Positions 51,960-59,767 of a stretch of DNA of 64,000 bases are shown here, one piece after another (positions within the stretch are counted from its first letter, which is position 1; every line of letters begins with the position of its first letter). The stretch spans positions 52,231-116,230 of the forward strand of contig JBBRTB010000014.1 of the NCBI GenBank assembly GCA_038244815.1. The letters run 5' to 3'. The notes under the pieces were generated by a model. The model was not told the DNA's origin. It searched no databases and saw only the letters and a list, made by a program, of their open reading frames with translations. The translations under genes and the position numbers were made by a program. The DNA is from DASVHS01 sp038244815 (lineage in GTDB: Bacteria > Acidobacteriota > Thermoanaerobaculia > Gp7-AA8).

Positions 51960-53325
51960 GGACTGAGTTGGCGCGATAGAACGTGGTGACGCTGTGCTCG
52001 ATGCTCACGTCGAGCGTGATGCCGCGCGCGAACGGCATGCTCGATGTGAACCGCACCCTCCACGGCCAGTACGAACGATCGAAAGGCGACTGGCCGATCT
52101 GAAGCGGAAACGATGTAACGCCGCTGTCGGGCCAGAACGCCTGGGCCTGGTCGCTCGCCCTTCCTCCGTCCCCCTGCAGCCGCATGGTCGCACCAGAGGC
52201 GAACCGCCGCTCGATCGCCAGAATCAGCCGCCCTTCCAGGAGATGCTGCGGCGTCCAGTAGGGATCGTACGCGCCGCGATAGGTGTAGTGAAAGAACGAA
52301 CCGGAAGAATCGAGCGTGGCGGTGATGCCGTTGACATAGAAACGGCTCTCCGCGGTGTCGCGCCCCAGAGCGGACGCTCCCGCCCAGACCTTCCAGTTCC
52401 GAAGCGTGGCCATCGGCCAGAGTACGTAGGCATCCGCGGCCTTCGCGGAGTTTCGATCGGAGAAGCGATCGTGCTCGATGCCGATGGACGCCAGCCATGG
52501 CTCAGCGTGCTCCCAGCGCAGCGCGCTCACGACCGTGAACGGGTAGAGGCGGGTGGCGTTGGACAGCATCTCGCGGCGCGTGAAGGACAGCGCCAGGGAG
52601 TCAGGTGCGGACAGCCGCAGGCGAATCGACGCGCCGCCGGTCACGTGTGCGCGCCCGTCCGGCGCGCGGATCAGGCCGAACGATGGAATCAGGGTCATCC
52701 GCCAGGCCGGCAGGACGGTTTCGTTCTGCAGGAGGGCGAACGGCACGCCATGCCTGCCGCCGGCATCGCTGGAAACGGTGTAGCCGCCGGCAGTGACATC
52801 CCACCGCGTCAGCGGATCGCTGAAGACCGAGACGCGCACCGCGGTACGTGTCGAGCGAAAGGGCTGGTCGTCGTCGACCATACCGGTGTCAAACGACTCG
52901 GTCGTCGATGAGGCGGATCGCAGCTCGGCGAGGCTGCGGCGGACGGTCTCGCGGTCCGGATGTTTCACCGCCAGAGCGCGAAACTCGCGCTCCGCAGTCC
53001 GGAAATCGCCCGACCAGTAGGCCGCGGTGGCCGCGCCTTCCGCGGCGTCGGCGTCATGGGCATTGCGAGCCAGGAGCGCCTCGAAACGGCGTCGTGCCTC
53101 GCCATAGCGGCCTTGCCAGAGGCGAACGCGGGCCAGCCCCAGTCCTGCGTCCCGCGACGACGGCGAGAGGGCCAGCACCCGGCTGTACACCTGCGCCGCC
53201 TCATCGAACCGCCTGGTATAGGCGAGCGATTCAGCTCTCCGGAGCAGGGCCGCCGGCTCCTCGGCGGCCAGAGCCACGGCCGCCACCATCACGGTTGCCA
53301 GACTGACGAAAGAACGGAAGCGCAT
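51934..53325 (-). CDS. TPR plus YaiO-like outer-membrane beta-barrel protein
   Basis: The 463-residue product has a signal peptide (residues 1-21) and about three TPR-like repeats (about 25-135; SLAYTRRFDEAAQVYSRVLALSP, RLWQGRYGEARRRFEALLAR, YWSGDFRTAEREFRALAVKHP). Next is a barrel of about 300 residues in YaiO style with many aromatic strands. TPR-barrel proteins such as BcsC, PgaA and PelB export polysaccharide across the outer membrane. As first gene before a synthase and a hydrolase, it likely forms the export channel. A final phenylalanine is lacking; the protein ends LARRR. Confidence 0.85.
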   Translation of the reverse strand: MRFRSFVSLATVMVAAVALAAEEPAALLRRAESLAYTRRFDEAAQVYSRVLALSPSSRDAGLGLARVRLWQGRYGEARRRFEALLARNAHDADAAEGAATAAYWSGDFRTAEREFRALAVKHPDRETVRRSLAELRSASSTTESFDTGMVDDDQPFRSTRTAVRVSVFSDPLTRWDVTAGGYTVSSDAGGRHGVPFALLQNETVLPAWRMTLIPSFGLIRAPDGRAHVTGGASIRLRLSAPDSLALSFTRREMLSNATRLYPFTVVSALRWEHAEPWLASIGIEHDRFSDRNSAKAADAYVLWPMATLRNWKVWAGASALGRDTAESRFYVNGITATLDSSGSFFHYTYRGAYDPYWTPQHLLEGRLILAIERRFASGATMRLQGDGGRASDQAQAFWPDSGVTSFPLQIGQSPFDRSYWPWRVRFTSSMPFARGITLDVSIEHSVTTFYRANSVHATLARRR

Positions 53326-53387
53326 CAGGATGGAAATCAGAGTACGTGATCGGGCCTCCGAGCGGAATCCCCATCAGGTCCATCACG

Positions 53388-53393
53388 TATAAT
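53388..53393 (+). promoter_or_regulatory. Consensus -10 element of the phospho-signalling cluster
   Basis: A perfect TATAAT sits 35 bases before the PP2C start codon, in the divergent gap. No -35 match is present at 16-18 bases upstream. Confidence 0.45.
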
Positions 53394-53427
53394 CGCCTCT
53401 CGTCCGACAGGGGGAGTGGTCCGCACA

Positions 53428-54480
53428 ATGAGCGAGCAATCGACGGCCGCGAGTGTCGTTTCATCGAGCCCGCTCGTGGTTCGCGCGGTTCTGCGCACCG
53501 ACGTCGGACGGGTTCGCTCCGAGAATCAGGATTCTGGAACGATCACCACCCCGGAGGAAGAGGTCGCGCACCCGGGCGGCCGCCTTCTGATCGTCGCGGA
53601 TGGCATGGGTGGTCATCGCGGCGGTGCAACCGCTTCCCGCCTCGCCGCGGAAACGGTCCGCTCTCGCTACCTGGGCAGCGGCACGGACGACATCGCGGCC
53701 GCGCTCCACGATGCCCTGGCCCGGGCGAACACGCGCATCTTCAACGATGCCCAGTCGAACGCGGACCTGCGCGGCATGGGCACGACGACCTCCGCGCTCG
53801 CCATTCGAGGCAATCAGGCCTGGTTCGGCCACGTCGGTGACTCTCGCATCTATCTGGTGCGAGGGGATGAGATCACGCAGTTGACGGATGACCACTCCCT
53901 GGTGGCCACGATGGTTCGCGAGGGCCTCCTTACCTCCAAGGAGGCGGAGAACCATCCGCGCCGCAACGTGCTGCAGCGTTCGATGGGTGTGTCCGAGGAA
54001 GTGGAGATCGACGTGCGTGGTCCGTACGAGATCCAGGAGTACGACACGTTCGTGCTCTGCAGCGACGGACTACACGGCGTGGCCAGGCCGAACGAGATCA
54101 AGGACATCGTTCTCAAAGCCTCGACGATCGAACAGGCCGCGGACGACCTGCTTCGCCTGGCGCTCGATCGCGGTGCGCCCGACAACGTGACGCTCATCGT
54201 CGCTCGTGCGCACAGGCCCGGTTTCGAGCCGGGAACCGCCGATGGCGATCGCGGCTCGTACGACGAGACCATCCGGGAGGAAAGCACGGGAACGTCTGAT
54301 GAAAGCGAACGCGAAGGTGCTCCCGCGATCACCGAAGAACGACCCGCGCGCGCAACCATCCGCCCCTCCACTGTTGTGAAGTGGGCACTCATCTTCTTCA
54401 TCGCCCTCGGTGCTTTCGGCGCGTGGCTTTTCCTCACTCAGCAGCAGATGTTTCAAAACCAGACTTCGTCATCGCGTTAA
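53428..54480 (+). CDS. PP2C-family Ser/Thr protein phosphatase with C-terminal membrane helix
   Basis: The 350-residue protein has a PPM/PP2C catalytic domain (about 20-265) with metal-site motifs ENQDSG, VADGMGGH, GDSRIYLV, CSDGLHG and DNVTLIV. An acidic linker and one transmembrane helix (about 318-337) put the phosphatase in the cytoplasm at the membrane. It probably reverses the kinases encoded at 56758 and 58028. ATG 53428 is used with GGGGAG 11 bases upstream. The next gene starts six bases on, so it is the head of the cluster. Confidence 0.93.
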   Translation: MSEQSTAASVVSSSPLVVRAVLRTDVGRVRSENQDSGTITTPEEEVAHPGGRLLIVADGMGGHRGGATASRLAAETVRSRYLGSGTDDIAAALHDALARANTRIFNDAQSNADLRGMGTTTSALAIRGNQAWFGHVGDSRIYLVRGDEITQLTDDHSLVATMVREGLLTSKEAENHPRRNVLQRSMGVSEEVEIDVRGPYEIQEYDTFVLCSDGLHGVARPNEIKDIVLKASTIEQAADDLLRLALDRGAPDNVTLIVARAHRPGFEPGTADGDRGSYDETIREESTGTSDESEREGAPAITEERPARATIRPSTVVKWALIFFIALGAFGAWLFLTQQQMFQNQTSSSR

Positions 54481-54485
54481 GCCCC

Positions 54486-56120
54486 ATGTCCCGTTTTCCG
54501 TACCTTTGCCTGTTCGTGGTGGCCGCGTGGTTGACGGCGTGCCGGGCGGATGTCGAGCATCTCGATGACGTGGAGAAGATGGCCTACAGCGTGAAGCCGG
54601 CGGTCGTGCGCGTCAATGCTCTGGGCATGGGCGAATTCCGCTATGACCGTGGGCTGATCGAGGCGATCGAGCGGAAGATGAAGTCCGATGGGCATCCCGT
54701 CGCGGCGCGCAATCTTCCCGGCGATGGCGCGGCCGTCGACACCGGAGCGGGCGGCTCCGGCAGCGGCTTCATCATCCATCCCGACGGCTTCATCCTCACG
54801 AACGGTCACGTGGTGGCACCGGCCAGCGATCAGTCGGCACTCGATCACGATCTGCGCCGTAACGGAGCCATCGCCGCGCTGGTGCGGCACTTCCCGGTCG
54901 AGGAATTGCGGGCTCTCTACCGCGACGAAGCTCTCGACACGTACATCGGCGTCCTGGCCACTGCGGGGACGCTCGCCAATGTCAGGGTGGTGAGAGAAGT
55001 CGAGCTGTCGAATGGCGAGACGCTGCCGTTCACGGTCGAGAAGTATTCTCCTTCGCTCAGTGAGCGAGGCATGGATCTCGCGCTTCTGCGGGTCGTGCGC
55101 ACGAAGCTGCCCATTCTCCGGCTCGGCGACTCGGAGACGGTCGGTGTCGGAGAGTCGATCTGGGCCGTCGGCTATCCGGCCGTAGCCAGCAGCACCGACG
55201 AGGTCATCGGCGGATGGTTGTCCCGGGACAGCGACCTGGAAGCGACGTTCAACCCCGGGACGATCACGTCGATCAAACGCAACGTCGCCAACGCCACGGT
55301 CTTCCAGTCGAACGTGGCGATCTATCGCGGCAACTCGGGCGGCCCGGCCGTCGACAAGAACGGCGACGTGGTGGGCATTTCGACCTGGGGCCACACCAGC
55401 GCCGAGCAGATCAAGTTCCTGGTTCCGATCAACGCCGCCAGGCCGTTCATCGCCGCGGCCGGTGTGGTACCGAACAACGACGGCGACTTCAACCGCTACT
55501 ATCGGGCGGCGCTGGACGAGGCGGCCGGGGGCGAGTGGGGCAAGGCGCGTGAGAATCTCGCCAACGCATCGCGGCTCTTTCCGAACTCGCCCGACCTGAT
55601 CCGGTTTAAGCGCGACGCCGACCGCGCCATGAACCGTCCCTCTCCCTGGCCGGCGCGCTCGATCACGACCGCTCTTCTCGGTGGCGTGGGGGCGGTGGCC
55701 ATCATCGGCGCAATCGTCCTGGCCGCCGGCTCGCGGCGCGCACGGGTTCCGCGGGAACAGGCGGGCCCGGTCGCCGAGACGGTGGTCGAGCCGCACGACT
55801 TCGCTGCACCGCGGCGGGAAGTGATCGGGAAGTTCACAATTCTGAACGGAGCCCGGGCCGGAGAGAAACTCGGTCTGGGCGGTTCGGGAATCCGCATCGG
55901 CCGCGAGTCGGCAATCTGTGAGATCGTATTGGAAAATCCGAAGGTCTCGCGGCTCCATGCGGAAGTCGTTTCGATCGATGGCAAGGTGATGCTGATCGAC
56001 AGGAATTCCTCGAACGGGACCTACGTCAACGATGAAAAGATCGACCGGCGGTACCTGAGAGACGGCGACATCATTCATTTCGGCGGCCGCAATGCCATTG
56101 CGGTCGCATTTCATGCGTGA
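54486..56120 (+). CDS. Trypsin-like serine protease joined through a membrane helix to an FHA domain
   Basis: The 544-residue product starts with a signal/lipobox (WLTAC). An S1C trypsin-like domain (about 85-340) has an intact triad: H108 in TNGHVV, D197 in MDLALL and S284 in GNSGGPAV. A helical TPR-like segment, one transmembrane helix (about 394-415) and a C-terminal FHA domain (about 450-540; IRIGRESAICEIVL, VSRLHAEV, NSSNGTYVN) follow. This places a protease outside and a phosphothreonine reader inside. No PDZ domain is seen. It lies between the phosphatase and FHA/kinase genes. Confidence 0.92.
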   Translation: MSRFPYLCLFVVAAWLTACRADVEHLDDVEKMAYSVKPAVVRVNALGMGEFRYDRGLIEAIERKMKSDGHPVAARNLPGDGAAVDTGAGGSGSGFIIHPDGFILTNGHVVAPASDQSALDHDLRRNGAIAALVRHFPVEELRALYRDEALDTYIGVLATAGTLANVRVVREVELSNGETLPFTVEKYSPSLSERGMDLALLRVVRTKLPILRLGDSETVGVGESIWAVGYPAVASSTDEVIGGWLSRDSDLEATFNPGTITSIKRNVANATVFQSNVAIYRGNSGGPAVDKNGDVVGISTWGHTSAEQIKFLVPINAARPFIAAAGVVPNNDGDFNRYYRAALDEAAGGEWGKARENLANASRLFPNSPDLIRFKRDADRAMNRPSPWPARSITTALLGGVGAVAIIGAIVLAAGSRRARVPREQAGPVAETVVEPHDFAAPRREVIGKFTILNGARAGEKLGLGGSGIRIGRESAICEIVLENPKVSRLHAEVVSIDGKVMLIDRNSSNGTYVNDEKIDRRYLRDGDIIHFGGRNAIAVAFHA

Positions 56121-56128
56121 GGACCACA

Positions 56129-56761
56129 GTGGCCGACAAGCGATGTGAAAACGGGCACTTCATCGACGAATCGTGGGACCTCTGTCCGTACTGTCCCGCG
56201 GAGAGCGGCGAGAAGGAGATCCCGGTCGTGCGTCCCGCCGCCCGGGTGGTCGCGCCCATCGAACCGCCCGTGCCCCGCGAACCGCCGCGTTCCGTACCGG
56301 CGCCCGCGCCGCCCGTGGCGCGCCGGGAAACGGCTTCGGTCAGCAGTCCTCCCATGGAGCGGACAGTGGCTGTTCCGAAGATCGGTGAGGGCGGCTCGGC
56401 CGCGCAGCCGAAGCGCTATGTGGTGGGCTGGCTGATCGTGCTGAACGGTGGAACACGCGGAGAGGCCTACCCGGTCCGGATCGGCCGCAACGTGCTCGGA
56501 CGCGATCGCCGCTCCGACATCATCCTCAGTGACGATCAGGCCTCATCGCATCACGCCGACCTCGTTTTTCGCCCCGAGGAGCGACGCTTCATCCTCATGG
56601 ACCACAACTCGACCAACGGCACGTATGTCAACGACATCGAGATCGAGCCTCGCCGCGATCTCGTCGAGAAGGACGTGGTCCGGGTCGGGCTGCAGAAGTT
56701 CCTCTTCATGCCTCTGGTTCAGGACGGCTTCTACTGGGACGACGAAGGTGCTCTGAAATGA
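56129..56761 (+). CDS. Zinc-ribbon plus FHA-domain protein
   Basis: The 210-residue protein begins with a CxxxH...CxxC ribbon (KRCENGHFIDESWDLCPYC), then a proline-rich linker (about 30-85) and an FHA domain (about 105-195; VRIGRNVLGRDRRSDIILSD, SSHHADLVF, HNSTNGTYVND). FHA domains bind phosphothreonine, so it should read the marks of the adjacent kinases. GTG 56129 is used because GAGG lies six bases upstream; GTG 56117 is an alternative. It overlaps the kinase gene by ATGA. Confidence 0.9.
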   Translation: MADKRCENGHFIDESWDLCPYCPAESGEKEIPVVRPAARVVAPIEPPVPREPPRSVPAPAPPVARRETASVSSPPMERTVAVPKIGEGGSAAQPKRYVVGWLIVLNGGTRGEAYPVRIGRNVLGRDRRSDIILSDDQASSHHADLVFRPEERRFILMDHNSTNGTYVNDIEIEPRRDLVEKDVVRVGLQKFLFMPLVQDGFYWDDEGALK

Positions 56762-57969
56762 TCGGAAACGTCATCGGCAACTACCGTATCGATCGCGAGA
56801 TCGGCGAAGGCGGCATGAGTCACGTGTTCGTCGGGAAGACGACGGTGGCGACCGAGATCCTGCCAGCGAATTATCAGGTTGTGCTCAAAGTGATGTCCGA
56901 GGAGCTGGCTGGCGAGATCACCGCGCGCAAGCGGTTCGTCAAGGAAGCGCAGATCCTGTCGAAGCTCCGCCACCGCTACATCACCCGTTTCTACGAGTTC
57001 ATCAACAACGACAAGGGTGCCGTTCTGGTGATGGAGTATGTGGAAGGCCTGCCGGTGGACATGATCATCGTGGAGAAGGGAGCGCTTCCTGTCCGCGAGG
57101 CCATCGGCATCACCCAGTGCATGCTCGAAGCGCTCGTCTATGCGCACGGCAAGGGCATCGTGCACCGCGACATCAAGCCGGCCAACCTGATCCGGGAAGG
57201 CTCCGGCGCGGTCAAGGTGACCGACTTCGGCATCGCCAAGATCAAGGAGGGGGTGGGAGCGGCCACCCAGACCGTCCTCACGAAATCCGGATTTCTCCTC
57301 GGAACGCCGCACTACATGTCGCCCGAGCAGATCCGGGAGCCGAAGGATGCGGGCGTGAAGTGCGACATCTACTCGGCGGGCGTGGTGCTTTACGAGATGC
57401 TCACGGGAACTCTGCCCTTCAACAGCCGGTCGCTGCCGAAGCTGATCGACGCGATCTATCGCGGCGAGAAGCCGCTGCCGAGCCGGTCCCGGCCGGAGAT
57501 CGACAAAGATCTCGAAGCCATCGTGCTCAAGGCCATGCACGCGCGCCACGAGCAGCGTTACGAGACGGCGCGCGAATTCTACGAAGCCCTCGAAGAGTAC
57601 AACTCCAGACAGCCGGTGGCCGGACCTCCGACCACCCCCGTGCCCGCTGCCGTCGCTCATGCCTCGGCCGGCGGATCGTGGATGCTCGTCCCGGTGAAAA
57701 ATGACTCGACCGAAAAGCATCCGATCAGCGGCGATAGCGTGATGGTCGGTCGCGACCGCACCTGCTCGATCGTCCTCTCGCACCCGGCCGTCTCGCGGCG
57801 CCACGCCCGGATCACGCTCTCCGGAAGCGCCATGGTGCTCGAGGATCTGCAGTCCGCGAATGGAACGTACGTGAACAACACCCGTGTGGACAAAGTGAAG
57901 CTCAAAGCCGGTGATGTCGTCCGCTTCGGCGCCGACCCGGCCTGTACGTATGTGTTAAGAGATCATTGA
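56758..57969 (+). CDS. Ser/Thr protein kinase with C-terminal FHA domain
   Basis: The 403-residue soluble protein has a complete Hanks-type kinase domain: glycine loop GEGGMSHVFVG, K44, HRDIKPAN with D138, DFG at D156 and GTPHYMSPEQ. A C-terminal FHA domain (about 315-400; VMVGRDRTCSIVLSHPAVSRRHARI, SANGTYVNN) follows. Kinase-FHA fusions can bind their own or partners' phosphothreonines. No membrane helix is seen, so it is likely recruited by the membrane kinase or protease-FHA neighbours. Confidence 0.94.
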   Translation: MIGNVIGNYRIDREIGEGGMSHVFVGKTTVATEILPANYQVVLKVMSEELAGEITARKRFVKEAQILSKLRHRYITRFYEFINNDKGAVLVMEYVEGLPVDMIIVEKGALPVREAIGITQCMLEALVYAHGKGIVHRDIKPANLIREGSGAVKVTDFGIAKIKEGVGAATQTVLTKSGFLLGTPHYMSPEQIREPKDAGVKCDIYSAGVVLYEMLTGTLPFNSRSLPKLIDAIYRGEKPLPSRSRPEIDKDLEAIVLKAMHARHEQRYETAREFYEALEEYNSRQPVAGPPTTPVPAAVAHASAGGSWMLVPVKNDSTEKHPISGDSVMVGRDRTCSIVLSHPAVSRRHARITLSGSAMVLEDLQSANGTYVNNTRVDKVKLKAGDVVRFGADPACTYVLRDH

Positions 57970-57970
57970 A

Positions 57971-57997
57971 GGTCGTTGGCCGCAGCGGCCTGCGACC
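57971..57997 (+). other. Stable hairpin between the two kinase genes
   Basis: GGTCG-tt-GGCCG-cag-CGGCC-tg-CGACC forms two 5-bp GC-rich helices with a 2x2 internal loop. No T-run follows, so it is more likely an RNA-stability or processing element than a terminator. Confidence 0.5.
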
Positions 57998-58027
57998 CTC
58001 CAGGAGAGACGACCCGGAGTCAAGGGA

Positions 58028-59767
58028 ATGCCACAGATCAACTGTCTGAAGTGCAAACAGCCGTTCGATGCCGCGCTCGAGCAATGCCCGAGCTGCGGCG
58101 ATCGCGTGACGAGCTTTCAACGGACGTACGCGTCACGTCTCATCGACGGCAAGTACCAGATTCTCGACCGGCTCGGCGTGGGCGGGATGGGCGAGATCTT
58201 CAAGGTCCGGCACATCCATCTCAACGAGCTTCGGGTCATCAAGATCATGCGGCCAAACGTCGCCGCGGACGATCAGGGCCTGCAGCGCTTCCTGCAGGAG
58301 GCGCGCACCTCCACGATGATCAAGCATCGCAACCTGGCGATGCTCTACGACTTCGCGCAACTCGACGACGGCTCTTACTACATGGTGTGGGAGTTCATCG
58401 ACGGCGTGAACATCCAGAAGTGGATCTCCACAAACGGCCCGGTACCGCCGCGCCTGTCCGTGGAGATCTCCGTGCAGGCGTTGACGGGACTCGAGCATCT
58501 CCATTCGATGGGCCTCATTCATCGCGACATCTCCCCCGAGAACATCATGCTGTCGCAGGACCATCATGGGAAATTGCTGGTGAAGGTGATCGACTTCGGT
58601 ATCGCCAAGTCGCTCGCCGAGGGGGAGGGAGGACAGGGCCTCACCCAGACCGGCATGTTCCTGGGGAAACTCAAATACGCATCGCCGGAGCAGGCCGGTT
58701 ACCTCAAGGAAGGAGAGAGTCTCGATCCGCGCAGCGACCTCTATTCGTTCGGCATCGTCATGTACGAGATGCTGGCCGGGCGGGCGCCGTTCCAGGCCAC
58801 CAACCCGCACGGGTACATCCTCAAGCACGTCACCGAGAAGCCCGCGCCGATCTCCGAGACCAATCCCCAGGTTCACGTGCCGTCGCAGCTCGAAGCCGTG
58901 GTGATGCGGTCGCTCGAGAAGAATCGGGACAGCCGCTTCCACACCGCGGCCGATTTCGCGAGTGGACTCGAGGCCATCCGGGCCACGATTCCGCCCGATC
59001 AGAAGTACGGACTGGGCGAGCGCATGGTCACGCTTTCGGCAGCGAAGACTCTGTCGGAGCTGCCGAAGTACATCGGCGGGACCGCCGGTACGATGGGCAG
59101 CCAGCCCACGCAGCAGACTTCGATCACCTCATCGCAGAACGAGGCCACGGTCATCGAACGAGGCGCCGGCAGGACCGCGACGGGCAGCAACGATGCCACC
59201 GTCGTGGAACGCTTTGGGGCCACGTCCAGCGGTGCCGCACCGACCGTGCTCGAGCCGAGGATGGGCTCCGAGGCCGCTCCGACCGTGCTGGAACGGCAGA
59301 TGGCCCGGCCGCGACGGAGCTCGATGGCCATCGGCGCGATTGCTGCCGTGGTCATTCTGGTCATCTCCGCCGTCGTCGTATACGTCGTGACTCGTCCGAA
59401 GCCCGGCGGTGGCGGGGTAACGGGTTCGGTGGTGTCGTCCGCCACGCCGGCGACCAGCGGCACGAAGATCGACGCCACCTCTCCGGCAGGTCCGCCGGGC
59501 CGTCTCCTGCTCTCCGCGTCTCCCTGGGGCGAGCTCGAAAAAATCGTGAACCTCGACAACAACCAGGCCATCGCACTCGACGACGACAAGAAGTCGACGC
59601 CCACGGCCATCCAGCTTGACCCGGGCAAATACTCAGTCACGGTGCGTGGTCCCGGCTCCACTCAGATCATCGACGTCGACATCCAGTCCGGACAGGACGT
59701 GAAGAAGTCCGTGGTGACCGGCAGCGTGAACTACGACGATCTGGAAAAACAAGTGAAGCAGCCATGA
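58028..59767 (+). CDS. Membrane Ser/Thr protein kinase with zinc ribbon and TVxE repeats
   Basis: The 579-residue protein has an N-terminal zinc ribbon (C6, C9, C20, C23) and a Hanks-type kinase (about 38-310; K72, D167 in HRDISPEN, DFG at D189). The usual lysine after HRD-I is serine, as in many bacterial kinases. A linker with four TV[ILV]E motifs (T374, T391, T406, T419), a membrane helix (about 433-456) and an outer beta domain of PEGA type (LLLSASPWGELEKIVNL) follow. AAGGGA directly precedes the ATG. It overlaps the next gene by ATGA. Confidence 0.93.
   Translation: MPQINCLKCKQPFDAALEQCPSCGDRVTSFQRTYASRLIDGKYQILDRLGVGGMGEIFKVRHIHLNELRVIKIMRPNVAADDQGLQRFLQEARTSTMIKHRNLAMLYDFAQLDDGSYYMVWEFIDGVNIQKWISTNGPVPPRLSVEISVQALTGLEHLHSMGLIHRDISPENIMLSQDHHGKLLVKVIDFGIAKSLAEGEGGQGLTQTGMFLGKLKYASPEQAGYLKEGESLDPRSDLYSFGIVMYEMLAGRAPFQATNPHGYILKHVTEKPAPISETNPQVHVPSQLEAVVMRSLEKNRDSRFHTAADFASGLEAIRATIPPDQKYGLGERMVTLSAAKTLSELPKYIGGTAGTMGSQPTQQTSITSSQNEATVIERGAGRTATGSNDATVVERFGATSSGAAPTVLEPRMGSEAAPTVLERQMARPRRSSMAIGAIAAVVILVISAVVVYVVTRPKPGGGGVTGSVVSSATPATSGTKIDATSPAGPPGRLLLSASPWGELEKIVNLDNNQAIALDDDKKSTPTAIQLDPGKYSVTVRGPGSTQIIDVDIQSGQDVKKSVVTGSVNYDDLEKQVKQP

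Noticed and set aside
54477..56114. Minus-strand open frame of 545 codons opposite the protease-FHA gene
   Set aside because: Shadow frame; the plus-strand protein has clear protease and FHA motifs and the minus product is Arg/Asp-rich without domains.
57976..59619. Plus-strand open frame of 547 codons in another frame of the membrane kinase
   Set aside because: No domains and an arginine-rich composition; the kinase frame is unambiguous.
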